Source: Aeriscardovia sp.
Lineage (GTDB): Bacteria; Actinomycetota; Actinomycetes; Actinomycetales; Bifidobacteriaceae
DNA length: 64,000 bases
Direction: 5' to 3'
Assembly: GCA_017965665.1 (NCBI GenBank)
Contig: JAGCPN010000003.1
Location: forward strand, 62,001-126,000
Every line of letters begins with the position of its first letter. The stretch's first letter is position 1. A program made the position numbers and the translations under genes. The notes beneath the pieces were generated by a model. It searched no databases. It saw only the letters and a list, made by a program, of their open reading frames with translations, and was not told the origin of the DNA. This document shows, one piece after another, positions 33,617-42,338 of the stretch.

Positions 33617-35842
33617 TCAGTCCAGAAACAGGAACCAGTTCTTGACGTGGAAGTACAGCCTGGGCACCTGGTTGAAAATGTCGCCCGAGCCGGCGTTCAC
33701 AAAACAGGCGAAGAAGTGGAAGAGGAGGGAGTAAAGGAGGGCCGAAAACAGAAAGAGCCTCAAAAGGTAGCCCCACTGCACATATCCGGGGTGGGAGAAG
33801 GACAGTGAGAGGAGGGCGAGGGCGCCGCCGGCAAAGATCAGCGCGAGCGGCACTCCGAAGTCTGAGACGTAGTGCTGCATGAGGCCGGCAAGGTAGGAAT
33901 CTGCCAGGACCGCCAAAATGGCCCAAAAGAGGGTGAAGCCCATGAAGGACACTATCCCTCTGCGGACGGAATACACTCCGTACCCTTTGTCTTTCAGTAC
34001 GGAGACGGTGTCGGCCTTTCTGCGGCGCGAGAACGCCCACGGGGTCAGGAATGCGATAAAGAAGGCGGGAGTGAGGGCTGAAAAGAGGCCTCCGATCCAC
34101 GGCCCCTCCCACTGCCAGACCTGCAGATCCGGGAGCGGCTCCATGACGAAGGGGAAAGCCGCCTGGAGGCTCGCCGGCTCGAAGAGGTAGTAGTAGACGA
34201 TGGAAAGCGTCCCTATCTTGGGCCATTTTTCGTGCCTCACGTCGTACACCGTCAGCTGGTAATCGTTTCCGAAGTTCAGAGGGCTGCCGAACCTGGCGTG
34301 GTTGTAGGCCATAAGAAGCGGAAAAACGATGAAGTAGGGCAGGCAGATGAAGATCGAGGGCAGAATCGACCTTTTGCTGAAAAGCGACCTGTCTTTAAAT
34401 ACGCTCCTCCAAAACACGGCTATGGCGAGAACGGAAGCTATCTCGAACTGCGGCCTGGAGCCCAGGTTGGCGGCCATAAACAGCGATCCGAAAAAGGCCC
34501 ACCAGGAATTTATATGGGGCAGGCCCCTCTTCGTCCTTTTCGACATCTCCCAGCACCACAGCCCGAAGAAGGTGAAAAAGATCGAGCAGGTGATGGGGAC
34601 GGCATAGGTGTTGGCCTGAAAGTCTTCAAAAAAGAGCCCGCAGCCTATAGCCGCAATCCACTCCACCAGAAGGCAGGCTGCGGGGCTGCAGTTTTTCAAG
34701 TAGGAAGAAGCGGCCTTGAAAATCAGGAGGGTGAGCGAGAGCACGTCCAGCATCACAAAGACCAGCACCGCATCCGGAGTGGGGAGGCTCCTTCCCCCGG
34801 TGAGAAGGGAGAAGGGGACAAAGAAGAGGAGCGCCGGAATTACCCCGAAGTAGCAGTAGTACTTCCCCTTGAAGAAGGCTATATCCCAAAATATGGTCCC
34901 CCCTCCCGTAATTTTGTTCCTCGCCGCCTCGTCATAAGGATTTTTGAGGGCGGCGAGCTGGGGATTTACGGGGAGATTTAGCCAGGCGTGGCCGTGCAGG
35001 AGGGCGCGGGCGAGCTGGTCATAGAGCTCGAAAGGCGCCCCGCCCGCGTCCCCCACGTATATCCGCCGCGCCTCAAAGATGTACCAAATGCCGACGTAAA
35101 AGGCCATCAATAGGAGGGTCGAAAGGGTGATGAGGGAAATTTGGAAGGCAGATCTCAGGCTGAGGTCCGTTTTGTAGAGGGGGGAGGCGGGGCCGAGGAA
35201 TACGGCCAGGATCACGATAAGGAGCATGAGCAGGATTCGGAGGGGGCTGGCGTCAAAGGGCACTTTGGGGTTCACCACGGCCCCGTAAAACGCGAACGGC
35301 TTGCCCGCATCCGTCCTGACCTGCACCATGATGCGCTTGTATCCGGAAGCGTTTATGTAGAGGGAGGAAGGGCAGGAGGGGTTTAAAAGCTGCCAGTAGT
35401 TGGAGGGGTGGGGATCGTCCGATCCGGGAAGGAAGCTCTCCACCCTAAACTGCATCCCCGCTTTATCTTTCGCCCCCGGAGCCCCTATGAGCTGCACGTA
35501 TCGTATGGGCGACTGGGATGAAAACTCGATTGTAACTACCGGCCCGGATGCATTCCATCCGGCCGTTCCGGCATTCTTTTCAGAATCCATCACCAGTCCC
35601 TGGGTGTTGTAGGAGGAGAGGATCTCAAAGGAAGGGGAGGAGGAAAGGGTCTGCCAGAAAGGAAGGTTGAAGATGAAGACTTCCAGAAGCGCGGCGAGGG
35701 CGAGGCAGAACAGGAGGAATTTCCACCTCCGCTTTGCAAACGCCCACCACCCTCCGAGCGCGTCCCGCTCCATGCGGGGAGGCCTGTGAAAAGATGGCGC
35801 GCCCTTGCCCTTCTTCGCCTTTAGAGTTGCAATCGAAGCCAT
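33617..35842 (-). CDS. Large polytopic membrane protein, GT-C glycosyltransferase-like
   Basis: Some 741 residues with about 12 predicted spans and an early extracytoplasmic domain (residues 60-200) containing VVTIEFSSQSPIRYVQLIGA, which suggests a beta-sandwich. The loop YNHARFGSPLNFGNDYQLT resembles the conserved loop of lipid-linked-sugar transferases of the GT-C superfamily. No DXD-type catalytic motif was confirmed, so the transferase role is inference. ATG 35842 (MASIATLKAKK) follows GAGGG four bases upstream; a longer frame to 35911 lacks a ribosome site. A role in envelope polysaccharide assembly would fit the glf genes elsewhere in the window. Confidence 0.65.
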   Translation of the reverse strand: MASIATLKAKKGKGAPSFHRPPRMERDALGGWWAFAKRRWKFLLFCLALAALLEVFIFNLPFWQTLSSSPSFEILSSYNTQGLVMDSEKNAGTAGWNASGPVVTIEFSSQSPIRYVQLIGAPGAKDKAGMQFRVESFLPGSDDPHPSNYWQLLNPSCPSSLYINASGYKRIMVQVRTDAGKPFAFYGAVVNPKVPFDASPLRILLMLLIVILAVFLGPASPLYKTDLSLRSAFQISLITLSTLLLMAFYVGIWYIFEARRIYVGDAGGAPFELYDQLARALLHGHAWLNLPVNPQLAALKNPYDEAARNKITGGGTIFWDIAFFKGKYYCYFGVIPALLFFVPFSLLTGGRSLPTPDAVLVFVMLDVLSLTLLIFKAASSYLKNCSPAACLLVEWIAAIGCGLFFEDFQANTYAVPITCSIFFTFFGLWCWEMSKRTKRGLPHINSWWAFFGSLFMAANLGSRPQFEIASVLAIAVFWRSVFKDRSLFSKRSILPSIFICLPYFIVFPLLMAYNHARFGSPLNFGNDYQLTVYDVRHEKWPKIGTLSIVYYYLFEPASLQAAFPFVMEPLPDLQVWQWEGPWIGGLFSALTPAFFIAFLTPWAFSRRRKADTVSVLKDKGYGVYSVRRGIVSFMGFTLFWAILAVLADSYLAGLMQHYVSDFGVPLALIFAGGALALLSLSFSHPGYVQWGYLLRLFLFSALLYSLLFHFFACFVNAGSGDIFNQVPRLYFHVKNWFLFLD

Positions 35843-35983
35843 ACGACCCTCGTGGAAAACCGTCGAACTACATTCTACAAGCTTACAGATCCCCCCTCTT
35901 TCTTCAGCCATAAGGGTGGTGGTCTAGAATATATATAACAAAACCGCGCCCTAAAAAGGCGGATGAATTTGAAGGGAAGACAA

Positions 35984-36301
35984 ATGGCTACGTGCGTTTT
36001 TGACAAAGCCTCATTTGAAAAAGCCATATCCGAAAACAAGCTGGTCCTGGTGGACTTCTGGGCCACCTGGTGCCCGCCCTGCCGCGCTTTCGGGCCCATC
36101 TACGAAAAGGCTTCCGAAGAGCACTCCGACATAGTCTTCGGCAAAGTGGACGTGGACAAGAACCAGGACCTGGCCGGCCAGTTCTCCATCCAGGCCATTC
36201 CGACCCTCATGATCGTAAAGGACGGCAAGGTCGTCTACCAGAAGGCCGGAGCGCTCAACGCCGAACAGCTCGAAGACAAGATAGCGGAAGCTCTCAAGTA
36301 A
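35984..36301 (+). CDS. trxA: Thioredoxin
   Basis: A 105-residue thioredoxin that reduces protein disulfides in the cytoplasm. The active site is WCPPC (C30 and C33) within LVDFWATWCPPCRAF, and the cis-proline loop is IQAIPTLMIVKDG. Proline replaces the usual glycine between the cysteines, which in other thioredoxins alters redox potential. ATG 35984 has AAGGGAAG upstream; an in-frame start at 35963 is less likely. It is a plausible SigH target, although I saw no matching promoter. Confidence 0.93.
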   Translation: MATCVFDKASFEKAISENKLVLVDFWATWCPPCRAFGPIYEKASEEHSDIVFGKVDVDKNQDLAGQFSIQAIPTLMIVKDGKVVYQKAGALNAEQLEDKIAEALK

Positions 36302-36325
36302 TCTGCAGGATCTGAAGGGAGGACG

Positions 36326-37342
36326 ATGGCGCGTCACCGCGGGGGTAAGGGATTATTCTTGAGCCCAAAGGCGATCGCCGTCGTCCTTTCCGTATTGGCG
36401 GCCGTGTGCCTTTTGGTGTGGGGAGGCCTGGCCATGGACGGGCTCTACTCAAAAAACAAGGCGGCCGCATCCTCCCTCATTCCCGCCCCTGCGCAGGCCG
36501 AGGAGGATTCCTATATTTCCGAAGGGGCGTACGGGGCCGAACCGGGTACAACCTATATAAAGGTCGTCATCAACGGCCAGTCCAGGTTTGTTTTCGGGAT
36601 GCACTTTACCGACGTAAAGTCGGTACTCCAGGAGGGAAACATCACCCTCCAGGCCGATGACACCGTCACCCCGTCGCTGCAGACTCCGGTGAACGAAAAC
36701 ACCGTCATCACCATAGACAACCCCAATTCCCAGGTCGTCACCCAGGACAGCCCCATAGCCTACAACGTCATAACCAAAAACGATCCTTCTATGCAAGTGG
36801 GGACCGAAAAGGTGCAGACGGAGGGCAAGAACGGCGTCATGCAGACCACCAAGCTCGTCAGGCGCACGGGATCCAAAGTCGCCTTTTCAAATACCATAGT
36901 CTCCTTTGTCAAAACCGCCCCCACAAATGAAGTGATCCTTGTAGGCACGCAGCCGGTCGCGCAAGCCTCTGCCGGAAGCTCTTCGTCATCATCTTCATCG
37001 GCCCAGACCCAGCAGTCATCCGGCGCCTCCTCCATCGGTACGACGCAGGCTGTAGGAAATCCGCAAAAAATTGCAGAACAGATGCTTGAAGAGCACGGCT
37101 GGGGAGGAGAGCAGTTCACATGCCTGGTGGAGCTGTGGCAAAAAGAATCGGGTTGGAGCGTAACGGCCGAAAACCCCTCCGGAGCATACGGCATCCCGCA
37201 GGCGCTTCCCGGATCCAAAATGGGGCCCGGCTGGCAGACCAGCGCCACAGTGCAGATTTCCTGGGGGCTTGAATACATCGCCACCCGCTACGGAACCCCG
37301 TGCGGGGCCTGGGCGCACGAAGTGGCGGACAACTGGTACTGA
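36326..37342 (+). CDS. Exported G5/DUF348-type cell-wall protein with lysozyme-like C-terminus
   Basis: 338 residues. An N-terminal span (IAVVLSVLAAVCLLVWGGLAM) anchors or exports it. TTYIKVVINGQSRFVFGMHFTDVKSVLQEG is a DUF348 ubiquitin-like repeat. SMQVGTEKVQTEGKNGVMQTTKLVRR and the rest form a G5 domain. After a serine-rich linker (SSSSSSSS), the C-terminal 90 residues (LVELWQKESGWSVTAENPSGAYGIPQALPGSKM) are a lysozyme-like goose/transglycosylase-type fold with the catalytic-like Glu in KESGW. It probably cleaves or binds peptidoglycan and resembles resuscitation-promoting factors in layout. ATG 36326 has GGGAGGACG upstream. Confidence 0.85.
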   Translation: MARHRGGKGLFLSPKAIAVVLSVLAAVCLLVWGGLAMDGLYSKNKAAASSLIPAPAQAEEDSYISEGAYGAEPGTTYIKVVINGQSRFVFGMHFTDVKSVLQEGNITLQADDTVTPSLQTPVNENTVITIDNPNSQVVTQDSPIAYNVITKNDPSMQVGTEKVQTEGKNGVMQTTKLVRRTGSKVAFSNTIVSFVKTAPTNEVILVGTQPVAQASAGSSSSSSSSAQTQQSSGASSIGTTQAVGNPQKIAEQMLEEHGWGGEQFTCLVELWQKESGWSVTAENPSGAYGIPQALPGSKMGPGWQTSATVQISWGLEYIATRYGTPCGAWAHEVADNWY

Positions 37343-37361
37343 AAAAGGGCAAATCCGGACT

Positions 37362-37386
37362 GCGCGGAAATTTCCGCGCTTTTTTA
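37362..37386 (+). terminator. Intrinsic terminator after the G5 protein gene
   Basis: GCGCGGAAA/TTTCCGCGC, an uninterrupted palindrome (37362-37379), followed by six T residues, 20 bases after the stop codon. Confidence 0.92.
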
Positions 37387-37583
37387 TTGCCTTGGCGGGA
37401 AGGAAGGTCAAAACCCCAAAACGGCTTGCGCGTCCCTTTGCGGGCATTGGATTCAAAAAGGCAGCTTAAAAGAGAGCCTCTCCGTGAAAATGCATCGGCC
37501 TTCCGGCCCCCTGCAACCGAATATGCGATTGCGGGGCGCCTTCCGCCATCTTTTAAAAGGCTAAACAAAAGGCCCGGGCATGC

Positions 37584-37604
37584 GCGCAATTTTGCGCTTT
37601 TTTT
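37584..37604 (+). terminator. Second rightward terminator near the 3' end of the FIVAR-like gene
   Basis: GCGCAA/TTGCGC (37584-37589 and 37592-37597) followed by seven T residues in the plus direction. The opposite FIVAR-like gene ends at 37603 and gains no T-run from it. It could end a short rightward RNA from the preceding 200 bases. Confidence 0.65.
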
Positions 37605-39066
37605 ACTGCTTTTTGGCCGAAACCTGGTTTGACTGGGAGGAAGAGGGAGCCGAGGAAGAGCCGGCTAAAGAAGATCCGGAGTTAGATCCTTCGAGGTTGC
37701 CCTTGTTCGGCCCTGCCATGGTCTGATTGTAAGAATCCGCCCCGCTGCCGGCATCAGGGGTAGAAGCGTGGGAAGTGGATTGGGAAGAAGACGAAGAAGC
37801 AGACTTAGGGGCCTGCGCCGGAGAACTTGCCGACTCCGACTGCTGGGCCTGCGCTTTTAGCTTCTGGAGCTTTTGCTGCTCGTACTGCTGGGCGCTGGCC
37901 GTGACTTTCTCAATCGCTTCCTGAAGGGAAGTCTGCGCCGAAGCCATCTGGGAGGCTGTAGACGAAGTGTCCTGTTCCACGCTCTCAGCCTGGGAGAGCG
38001 CCTTTTGCAGCGCCGTTATGACAGCGGGATCGGCCACTTGCCCGTTGTTTTGGGCCAGAGCCTGTTTGCCTGAGGCGATAGCCTGGGAGAGGGATGACTT
38101 GGCCTTGTTGAGCGCCGCCTCGGCCTGGGAGCTCTTGAGGGCCTGGATGTCGGTATTGGTCTTGGAAATCAGGGTGTTTATCTGGTTGACGGCCTGGTTC
38201 ATAGCCTGCGCGTTGGAGGAGAGAAGGGCCGCGGAAGCCGAAGCCGGGCAGGACACTGCCACGGGGAGAGTTGTATCCACGTCTGACTGAAGGGCTGAGA
38301 CGAGGTTTCCGGCAGACTGGGAGTAGACCATGGAATCCAGTTCAGCCCGGGCGGTGGCTATCACCTGCTTGGCATTGCTCGAAGCGTTGTTTAGCTGGGT
38401 TTGGATCTGCTGGCAGGTCTCAAGCGCCCTCTGCCTCCTGTTGGTGCTCCACCACCACCATCCGCCAAATCCCAGGCAGATGAGGACGGCCAAAACTATT
38501 ATGAGGGCTATCCAGCCCCCTTTGCCCTTCTTTCCCTTCTTCTTTTTCTTTTTCGGGGCTTCATAGGCGTCCTGGCCATAGATCTGGCTGGAGGGGACGG
38601 AAGGAGGGGGAGTGAAGGGCGCCTGGGCGGTGGCAGGGAAGGCCTCGGAAAAGTCATAGGTGCCCGTTCCTGCGTCATCGTCTCCGTCATAGTCCACGTA
38701 TCCGAAGTCTTCAGGGGTGGCCCGGGTTTCAGACTTGCCGTACCCCTCGCCTTCTTCGCCTACGGGGCTCAAGTACATGGTGGTTTCGGCGGGGCTTTCC
38801 GGATCCGCAACAGATTCGGGGGAAATTACCCGGGTCTCCTCCAAATCCTGACCGCGTCCCACCGGCTTCATGCTGAGCCTTGTCGGGGCGCTGTCGTCCG
38901 GGATCTGACCCGAAGGCATGGTGCGCGTCTCTTCGACGGGGGAGATTACCTGGGTTTCTTCTTCGTTTCTAGGGGGAAGGGGAATTTTGCCCTTGCCGCC
39001 TTGGCCGGATTCGGGGGGCGAGGGAGGAATGATTTGCGTCTCTTCGTCGTCGCCGCTGCTTTTCAT
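37603..39066 (-). CDS. Membrane protein with repeated EET motifs and FIVAR-like extracytoplasmic region
   Basis: A 487-residue single-span protein. The cytoplasmic part (1-184) is acidic and proline-rich and repeats a short motif: EETQII (T10), EETQVI (T38), EETRTM (T47), EETRVI (T78) and AETTMYL (T95/96). A basic stop-transfer stretch (KKKKKKGKKGKGG) and a tryptophan-ended span (185-206) follow. The outside part is long, helical and rich in Ala, Gln and Ser, with a FIVAR-like unit (LNKAKSSLSQAIASGKQAL...AVITALQKALSQAES) and a low-complexity tail. FHA domains bind phosphothreonine with Ile or Val at +3, so the repeats may be kinase and FHA targets (inference). No homologue recognised. Confidence 0.7.
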   Translation of the reverse strand: MKSSGDDEETQIIPPSPPESGQGGKGKIPLPPRNEEETQVISPVEETRTMPSGQIPDDSAPTRLSMKPVGRGQDLEETRVISPESVADPESPAETTMYLSPVGEEGEGYGKSETRATPEDFGYVDYDGDDDAGTGTYDFSEAFPATAQAPFTPPPSVPSSQIYGQDAYEAPKKKKKKGKKGKGGWIALIIVLAVLICLGFGGWWWWSTNRRQRALETCQQIQTQLNNASSNAKQVIATARAELDSMVYSQSAGNLVSALQSDVDTTLPVAVSCPASASAALLSSNAQAMNQAVNQINTLISKTNTDIQALKSSQAEAALNKAKSSLSQAIASGKQALAQNNGQVADPAVITALQKALSQAESVEQDTSSTASQMASAQTSLQEAIEKVTASAQQYEQQKLQKLKAQAQQSESASSPAQAPKSASSSSSQSTSHASTPDAGSGADSYNQTMAGPNKGNLEGSNSGSSLAGSSSAPSSSQSNQVSAKKQ

Positions 39067-39121
39067 AAACCGGAATCCTCCAAAATTGCTCTATCGGATT
39101 GCAACTCAATCAATATGCAAA

Positions 39122-39150
39122 ATAATAGAAAAAAATGACAATTTTGACAA
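39122..39150 (-). promoter_or_regulatory. Sigma-70-type promoter of the EET/FIVAR protein gene
   Basis: On the minus strand TTGTCA (39150-39145) and TATTAT (39127-39122) are separated by exactly 17 bases. The start codon lies 55 bases downstream, with GGAGG ten bases before it. The promoter stands just after the tRNA-Lys gene. Confidence 0.78.
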
Positions 39151-39166
39151 AACCCCATAAAAAAAG

Positions 39167-39240
39167 TGCCCCCGCAGGGACTCGAACCCTGGACACGCGG
39201 ATTAAGAGTCCGCTGCTCTAGCCAACTGAGCTACGAAGGC
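39167..39240 (-). tRNA. tRNA-Lys (anticodon CTT)
   Basis: Folds as a complete cloverleaf on the minus strand: 7-bp acceptor stem beginning GCCTTCG and ending with discriminator A, D-arm AGCTCAGTTGGCTAGAGC, anticodon loop CTCTTAA giving CTT, and T-arm with GGTTCGAGTCC. The acceptor stem uses two G-T pairs. Length 74 bases without encoded CCA. Confidence 0.97.
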
Positions 39241-39272
39241 GACGCTTAAGATTGTAGCACAACCTTTTTGCC

Positions 39273-40670
39273 CTACACAACTCTGGGAAGAAACGCCGTA
39301 GGGGCTGAAGTGACGCGCACATTCGCCACTTTGGATCCGGTGTTTAAGGAGATCTTCCTCACCGTCACCGTGCGCTTTGAGAACTTCTCGAAGTCATTGT
39401 CTGTAAGACTGGAAGGGGACTTTACCATATTGAGGGTGAAGTCCTCCAGGTCGAGCCCTTCGGCTTTGGCTTGGGCGCAACTGGCGAGATACGAGGATTT
39501 AAAGCCCTTTGTAAACCGCACCCTTCCGGGAGAAACGCCGTAGAAGGACGAGCAGACGTAAGAAATCCTTGAGAGGAGGGGGAGGGAGCCCTTGTAGGGT
39601 TTTTTGGCCGCAGGCTGGGCCCGCTCCAGGCGGGAGAGGAGGGAAAACCCCAGATCCTCCAGCTCTTTTTCCCCGTCTTTGGCGGGGTTGAGGACCAAAG
39701 AACCCGGGAGCGGGGGCCTGCGGCTCTCCCCTTCGAACGCATTCAGGACAGGTATGGGGAAGATGCCCATGCGCCTTATGCACCTCAGTCCCGCAAGGTA
39801 CCTCCACCCCAGTTGTCCCTCTATGCTCCCCCTCCTGGCCACGGCCAAAGCGGCGCAGGGGAGAGGGGACTGGCGCTTGAAGGCGGCGTCCATATATTTT
39901 TGCATGCCCATGTCAAACCCGTATCCCGCCTCCATGAGGACAAAGTCGTACTCGCAGAGGGCGAGGTCCAGTGCCGAGAGGCCCGGTATCCCCAAAGAGA
40001 CGTTGGCAAAGGGGCCGCAGTACATCAGGACGGGGGAGCCGCGGAGGGTCGAAAGGAACGAGATCCTGCAGGCGCTCTCCAGCACCGGCCAGGCGGAGCA
40101 GAGCGGAAAGTCTTTGCCCCTTATAAACTTCCCGCCTTTTTTTGCGGCCGTAACCTCCCCAATCGAAGCCTCCAGTTCGCTTTGGCTTTTGGAAAGCACC
40201 CTTATCTGCTCCATCTCCCCCGTGGGGGTGAGCACATAGGATTCCTCCACTCCTCCGGCCCTGACTTTCCTGAGGTACTTTGTGGGGACGTCGGAGGCCC
40301 TGGGAAGAAGGATTTCCCCCTCCCCTTCAATCTCCTTTTCGGCAAAGCTCACCAGGAGATTCTGATAGGCCCCTACCCGGAGCATCTCTCCGTGGAGGCC
40401 GAAATCGGCCTCCACGGCCTCCCTGAGGGAGGAAGCTCCGACTCCGCTGGCTCCCCCCTTCGCCCCTGCCGCGCTGATGCCCATGCTGGGCTGCCTGAGG
40501 AGGGCGCAGGCGGAAGCGCCTGCGAGCCTCAGGGCGTCCAGCAGGGCCAGGGTGCAACTCGTCTTTCCTTCGCCCCTGGAGGCGGCGGAGGGCGGGGCTG
40601 CGGTGACGAGGAGGAGGCGCCCCTTTCTTTTTGCGTGCGCGGCGAATGCGCTTTGGGTCGAAACGGCCAA
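39273..40670 (-). CDS. Divergent formate-tetrahydrofolate ligase (Fhs)-like protein
   Basis: 465 residues, shorter than usual Fhs (about 500-560). Landmarks align along the chain: GEGKTSCTLALLDAL (P-loop kept), LRQPSMGISAAGAKGGASG for the LREPSLGP...KGGAAGGG loop, FLSTLRGSPVLMYCGPFANVSLG for the [20 protein letters not shown] loop, and VLMEAGYGFDMGMQKYMD for VTEAGFGADLGAEKF. Lost or changed are the INLHFTGD(x)HA segment and the DIKCR cysteine/lysine region. It may retain ATP binding but lose formate/folate chemistry. TTG 40670 has AAGGGAA five bases upstream. Fhs normally makes 10-formyl-THF from formate. Confidence 0.75.
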   Translation of the reverse strand: MAVSTQSAFAAHAKRKGRLLLVTAAPPSAASRGEGKTSCTLALLDALRLAGASACALLRQPSMGISAAGAKGGASGVGASSLREAVEADFGLHGEMLRVGAYQNLLVSFAEKEIEGEGEILLPRASDVPTKYLRKVRAGGVEESYVLTPTGEMEQIRVLSKSQSELEASIGEVTAAKKGGKFIRGKDFPLCSAWPVLESACRISFLSTLRGSPVLMYCGPFANVSLGIPGLSALDLALCEYDFVLMEAGYGFDMGMQKYMDAAFKRQSPLPCAALAVARRGSIEGQLGWRYLAGLRCIRRMGIFPIPVLNAFEGESRRPPLPGSLVLNPAKDGEKELEDLGFSLLSRLERAQPAAKKPYKGSLPLLSRISYVCSSFYGVSPGRVRFTKGFKSSYLASCAQAKAEGLDLEDFTLNMVKSPSSLTDNDFEKFSKRTVTVRKISLNTGSKVANVRVTSAPTAFLPRVV

Positions 40671-40688
40671 AACGGTTCCCTTTCAGTT

Positions 40689-40725
40689 AAAAAAACTGCA
40701 CCGGACGGAGGCCGCGGTGCAGTTT
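40689..40725 (-). terminator. Intrinsic terminator of the C69 dipeptidase gene
   Basis: On the minus strand AAACTGCACCG pairs with CGGTGCAGTTT (40693-40703 and 40715-40725), 11 bp, followed by seven T residues. Confidence 0.93.
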
Positions 40726-40746
40726 CAGCCTTTTTTCAGGCGCAGT

Positions 40747-42276
40747 TTAGTTGTCGGAAAGGTAGAAGGAGTTGTTCATCTGCATGCTGGCCGAGTAAAT
40801 GACCTTCTCCAGCAGATCGTCGGTGGCCTCCTTGATCTGGGCGCAAAGCTTTTCGTTGGCGTCCTCCAGGATTTCGTGGACTTCCTTGTCGTCCATTCCG
40901 GCCCCTTCGAGGCCCTTCTCCTTTATCAGGGCGTCGGTGTGCATGACGTCGTTGTGCCCAATGGCGAGGGTGTCGAGCTGGTAGTTGCTCAGATCCATCT
41001 CCATGGAGCTGAAGTGAGCGTCGGCCATGCAGGCGATGAGCCTGTCTTGCCAGTAGAGGTAGTTGGTGTCCACCTTGGCCCTGGCGCCTTCGATGTAGTC
41101 CACGCTCTTGTCGACGTTGGTGTAGATGGGCAGAAGGGTGGCGTAGGGGATGGAGCCGTAGGCGACCCACTGGATCGCCCTGTAGCTCTCTCCCGCATAG
41201 GGCCTTATCTGCAGCACAGACAGCTCGCTTGTGCGGTTAATCCCGATCGGCCTGTAGAGCTTGCGGGACACTTTGTCGCCCTTGGGCCCATAGGGGTCAT
41301 AGACGGTGGACTGGTAGTGGCCGGCCATGCAGTAGTGCACGTCCTCTATGGAAATCTTCCTCTCGGGGCTCCTGGACCAGGGGATGTCGTCGGATTCGGG
41401 GGTGTGGAGGGCCTGGGGGTTGTCCCAGTCCTCGTCGTAGGGGTTGAGGTAGCGCTGCATGAACCACGCCCTGGGGGTGTTGTAGACGTGGTCGAGGTCG
41501 GAGCGGGATCCGAACACGTCCCTGGGGTTGAAGTGGTCCTGGTCGCCGTCGATGTTGGTGTTGAGGTGGTTGTCCTTTATAAACTGGCGAAGGTCGGAAG
41601 AGCACATGTAGTTCTTCCTGTCCCCTTCGGCGTCGATGAGGTCGAACTCGTCTATCCCGAGCTGGTTGGGCATGGTCACGTAGCAGTCGTCGGGGACCCT
41701 CTTGGCGATCCAGTGGTGGCCTCCCACGGTTTCGAGCCACCAGATCTCGTCCCCGTCGCAGAAGCCTATGGCGTTGGGCTCATAGGTGCCATACTTCTCC
41801 AAAAGCGAGCCCAGCCTGAGCGCGCCTTCGCGGGCAGTCTTCACGTAGGGAAGGACTATGGTCACAAGGTCCTCTTCCCCGATTCCTCCGGGAACTTCGG
41901 GGACGTACCCGGGCTCCCCGGGCTTGCCCTTGGCGGGCTGGAGGGCCACATAGGGGTCCGCTCCCAGCACCCTGGCGTTGGTGGTGATGGTCTCGGTAGC
42001 GGTCATGGCCACGTTGGCCGCGTTGATTCCGGCCTCGCCCCACACGCCGTCCTGCCTGACCGAATCCGGCACGCAGGTGTAGCGGATGGGATCGTCGGGG
42101 AGCTCGAGCTCGATGTGGCTGCATACGGACTTGTAGTGCCTGGGCTGGTCTGCAGGCTGAACGACGACAAATTTCTTGACGTTGAACATCCCGTTGGGGG
42201 TGTCCTCGTTCCTGGCCATAATCGTGGAACCGTCGTAGCTGGCGTTTTTACCCACGAGGAGTGTAGTGCATGGCAT
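40747..42276 (-). CDS. pepD: C69-family dipeptidase
   Basis: N-terminal-nucleophile dipeptidase of broad specificity that recycles dipeptides in the cytoplasm, common in lactobacilli and bifidobacteria. The chain begins MPCTTLLVGKNASYDGSTIMARNED, where C3 becomes the N-terminal nucleophile after removal of the first residues. GMFNVKKFVVVQP, VWGEAGINAANVAMTATETI and the later GFCDGDEIWWLETVGGHHW are typical. ATG 42276 has GAGGA seven bases upstream; nine more codons to 42303 are an alternative. About 509 residues. Monocistronic with its own terminator. Confidence 0.93.
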   Translation of the reverse strand: MPCTTLLVGKNASYDGSTIMARNEDTPNGMFNVKKFVVVQPADQPRHYKSVCSHIELELPDDPIRYTCVPDSVRQDGVWGEAGINAANVAMTATETITTNARVLGADPYVALQPAKGKPGEPGYVPEVPGGIGEEDLVTIVLPYVKTAREGALRLGSLLEKYGTYEPNAIGFCDGDEIWWLETVGGHHWIAKRVPDDCYVTMPNQLGIDEFDLIDAEGDRKNYMCSSDLRQFIKDNHLNTNIDGDQDHFNPRDVFGSRSDLDHVYNTPRAWFMQRYLNPYDEDWDNPQALHTPESDDIPWSRSPERKISIEDVHYCMAGHYQSTVYDPYGPKGDKVSRKLYRPIGINRTSELSVLQIRPYAGESYRAIQWVAYGSIPYATLLPIYTNVDKSVDYIEGARAKVDTNYLYWQDRLIACMADAHFSSMEMDLSNYQLDTLAIGHNDVMHTDALIKEKGLEGAGMDDKEVHEILEDANEKLCAQIKEATDDLLEKVIYSASMQMNNSFYLSDN

Positions 42277-42316
42277 ATTTTTGTCCTCTTTTCTAGAACT
42301 CATAAACCATTATCAA

Positions 42317-42330
42317 CTCTTTTAAAAGAG
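42317..42330. promoter_or_regulatory. Perfect 14-bp palindrome upstream of pepD
   Basis: CTCTTTTAAAAGAG is identical to its own reverse complement. It sits between the acetolactate decarboxylase stop (42339) and the dipeptidase start (42276), and TTGATA follows on the minus strand. A dimeric regulator site is possible; as a hairpin it would be short and A+T-rich. Confidence 0.4.
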
Positions 42331-42338
42331 AATAACAG

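Noticed and set aside
39167-39240. tRNA-Lys as an island attachment site
   Set aside because: No integrase or repeated tRNA 3' end was seen on either side, and the flanking genes have ordinary composition.
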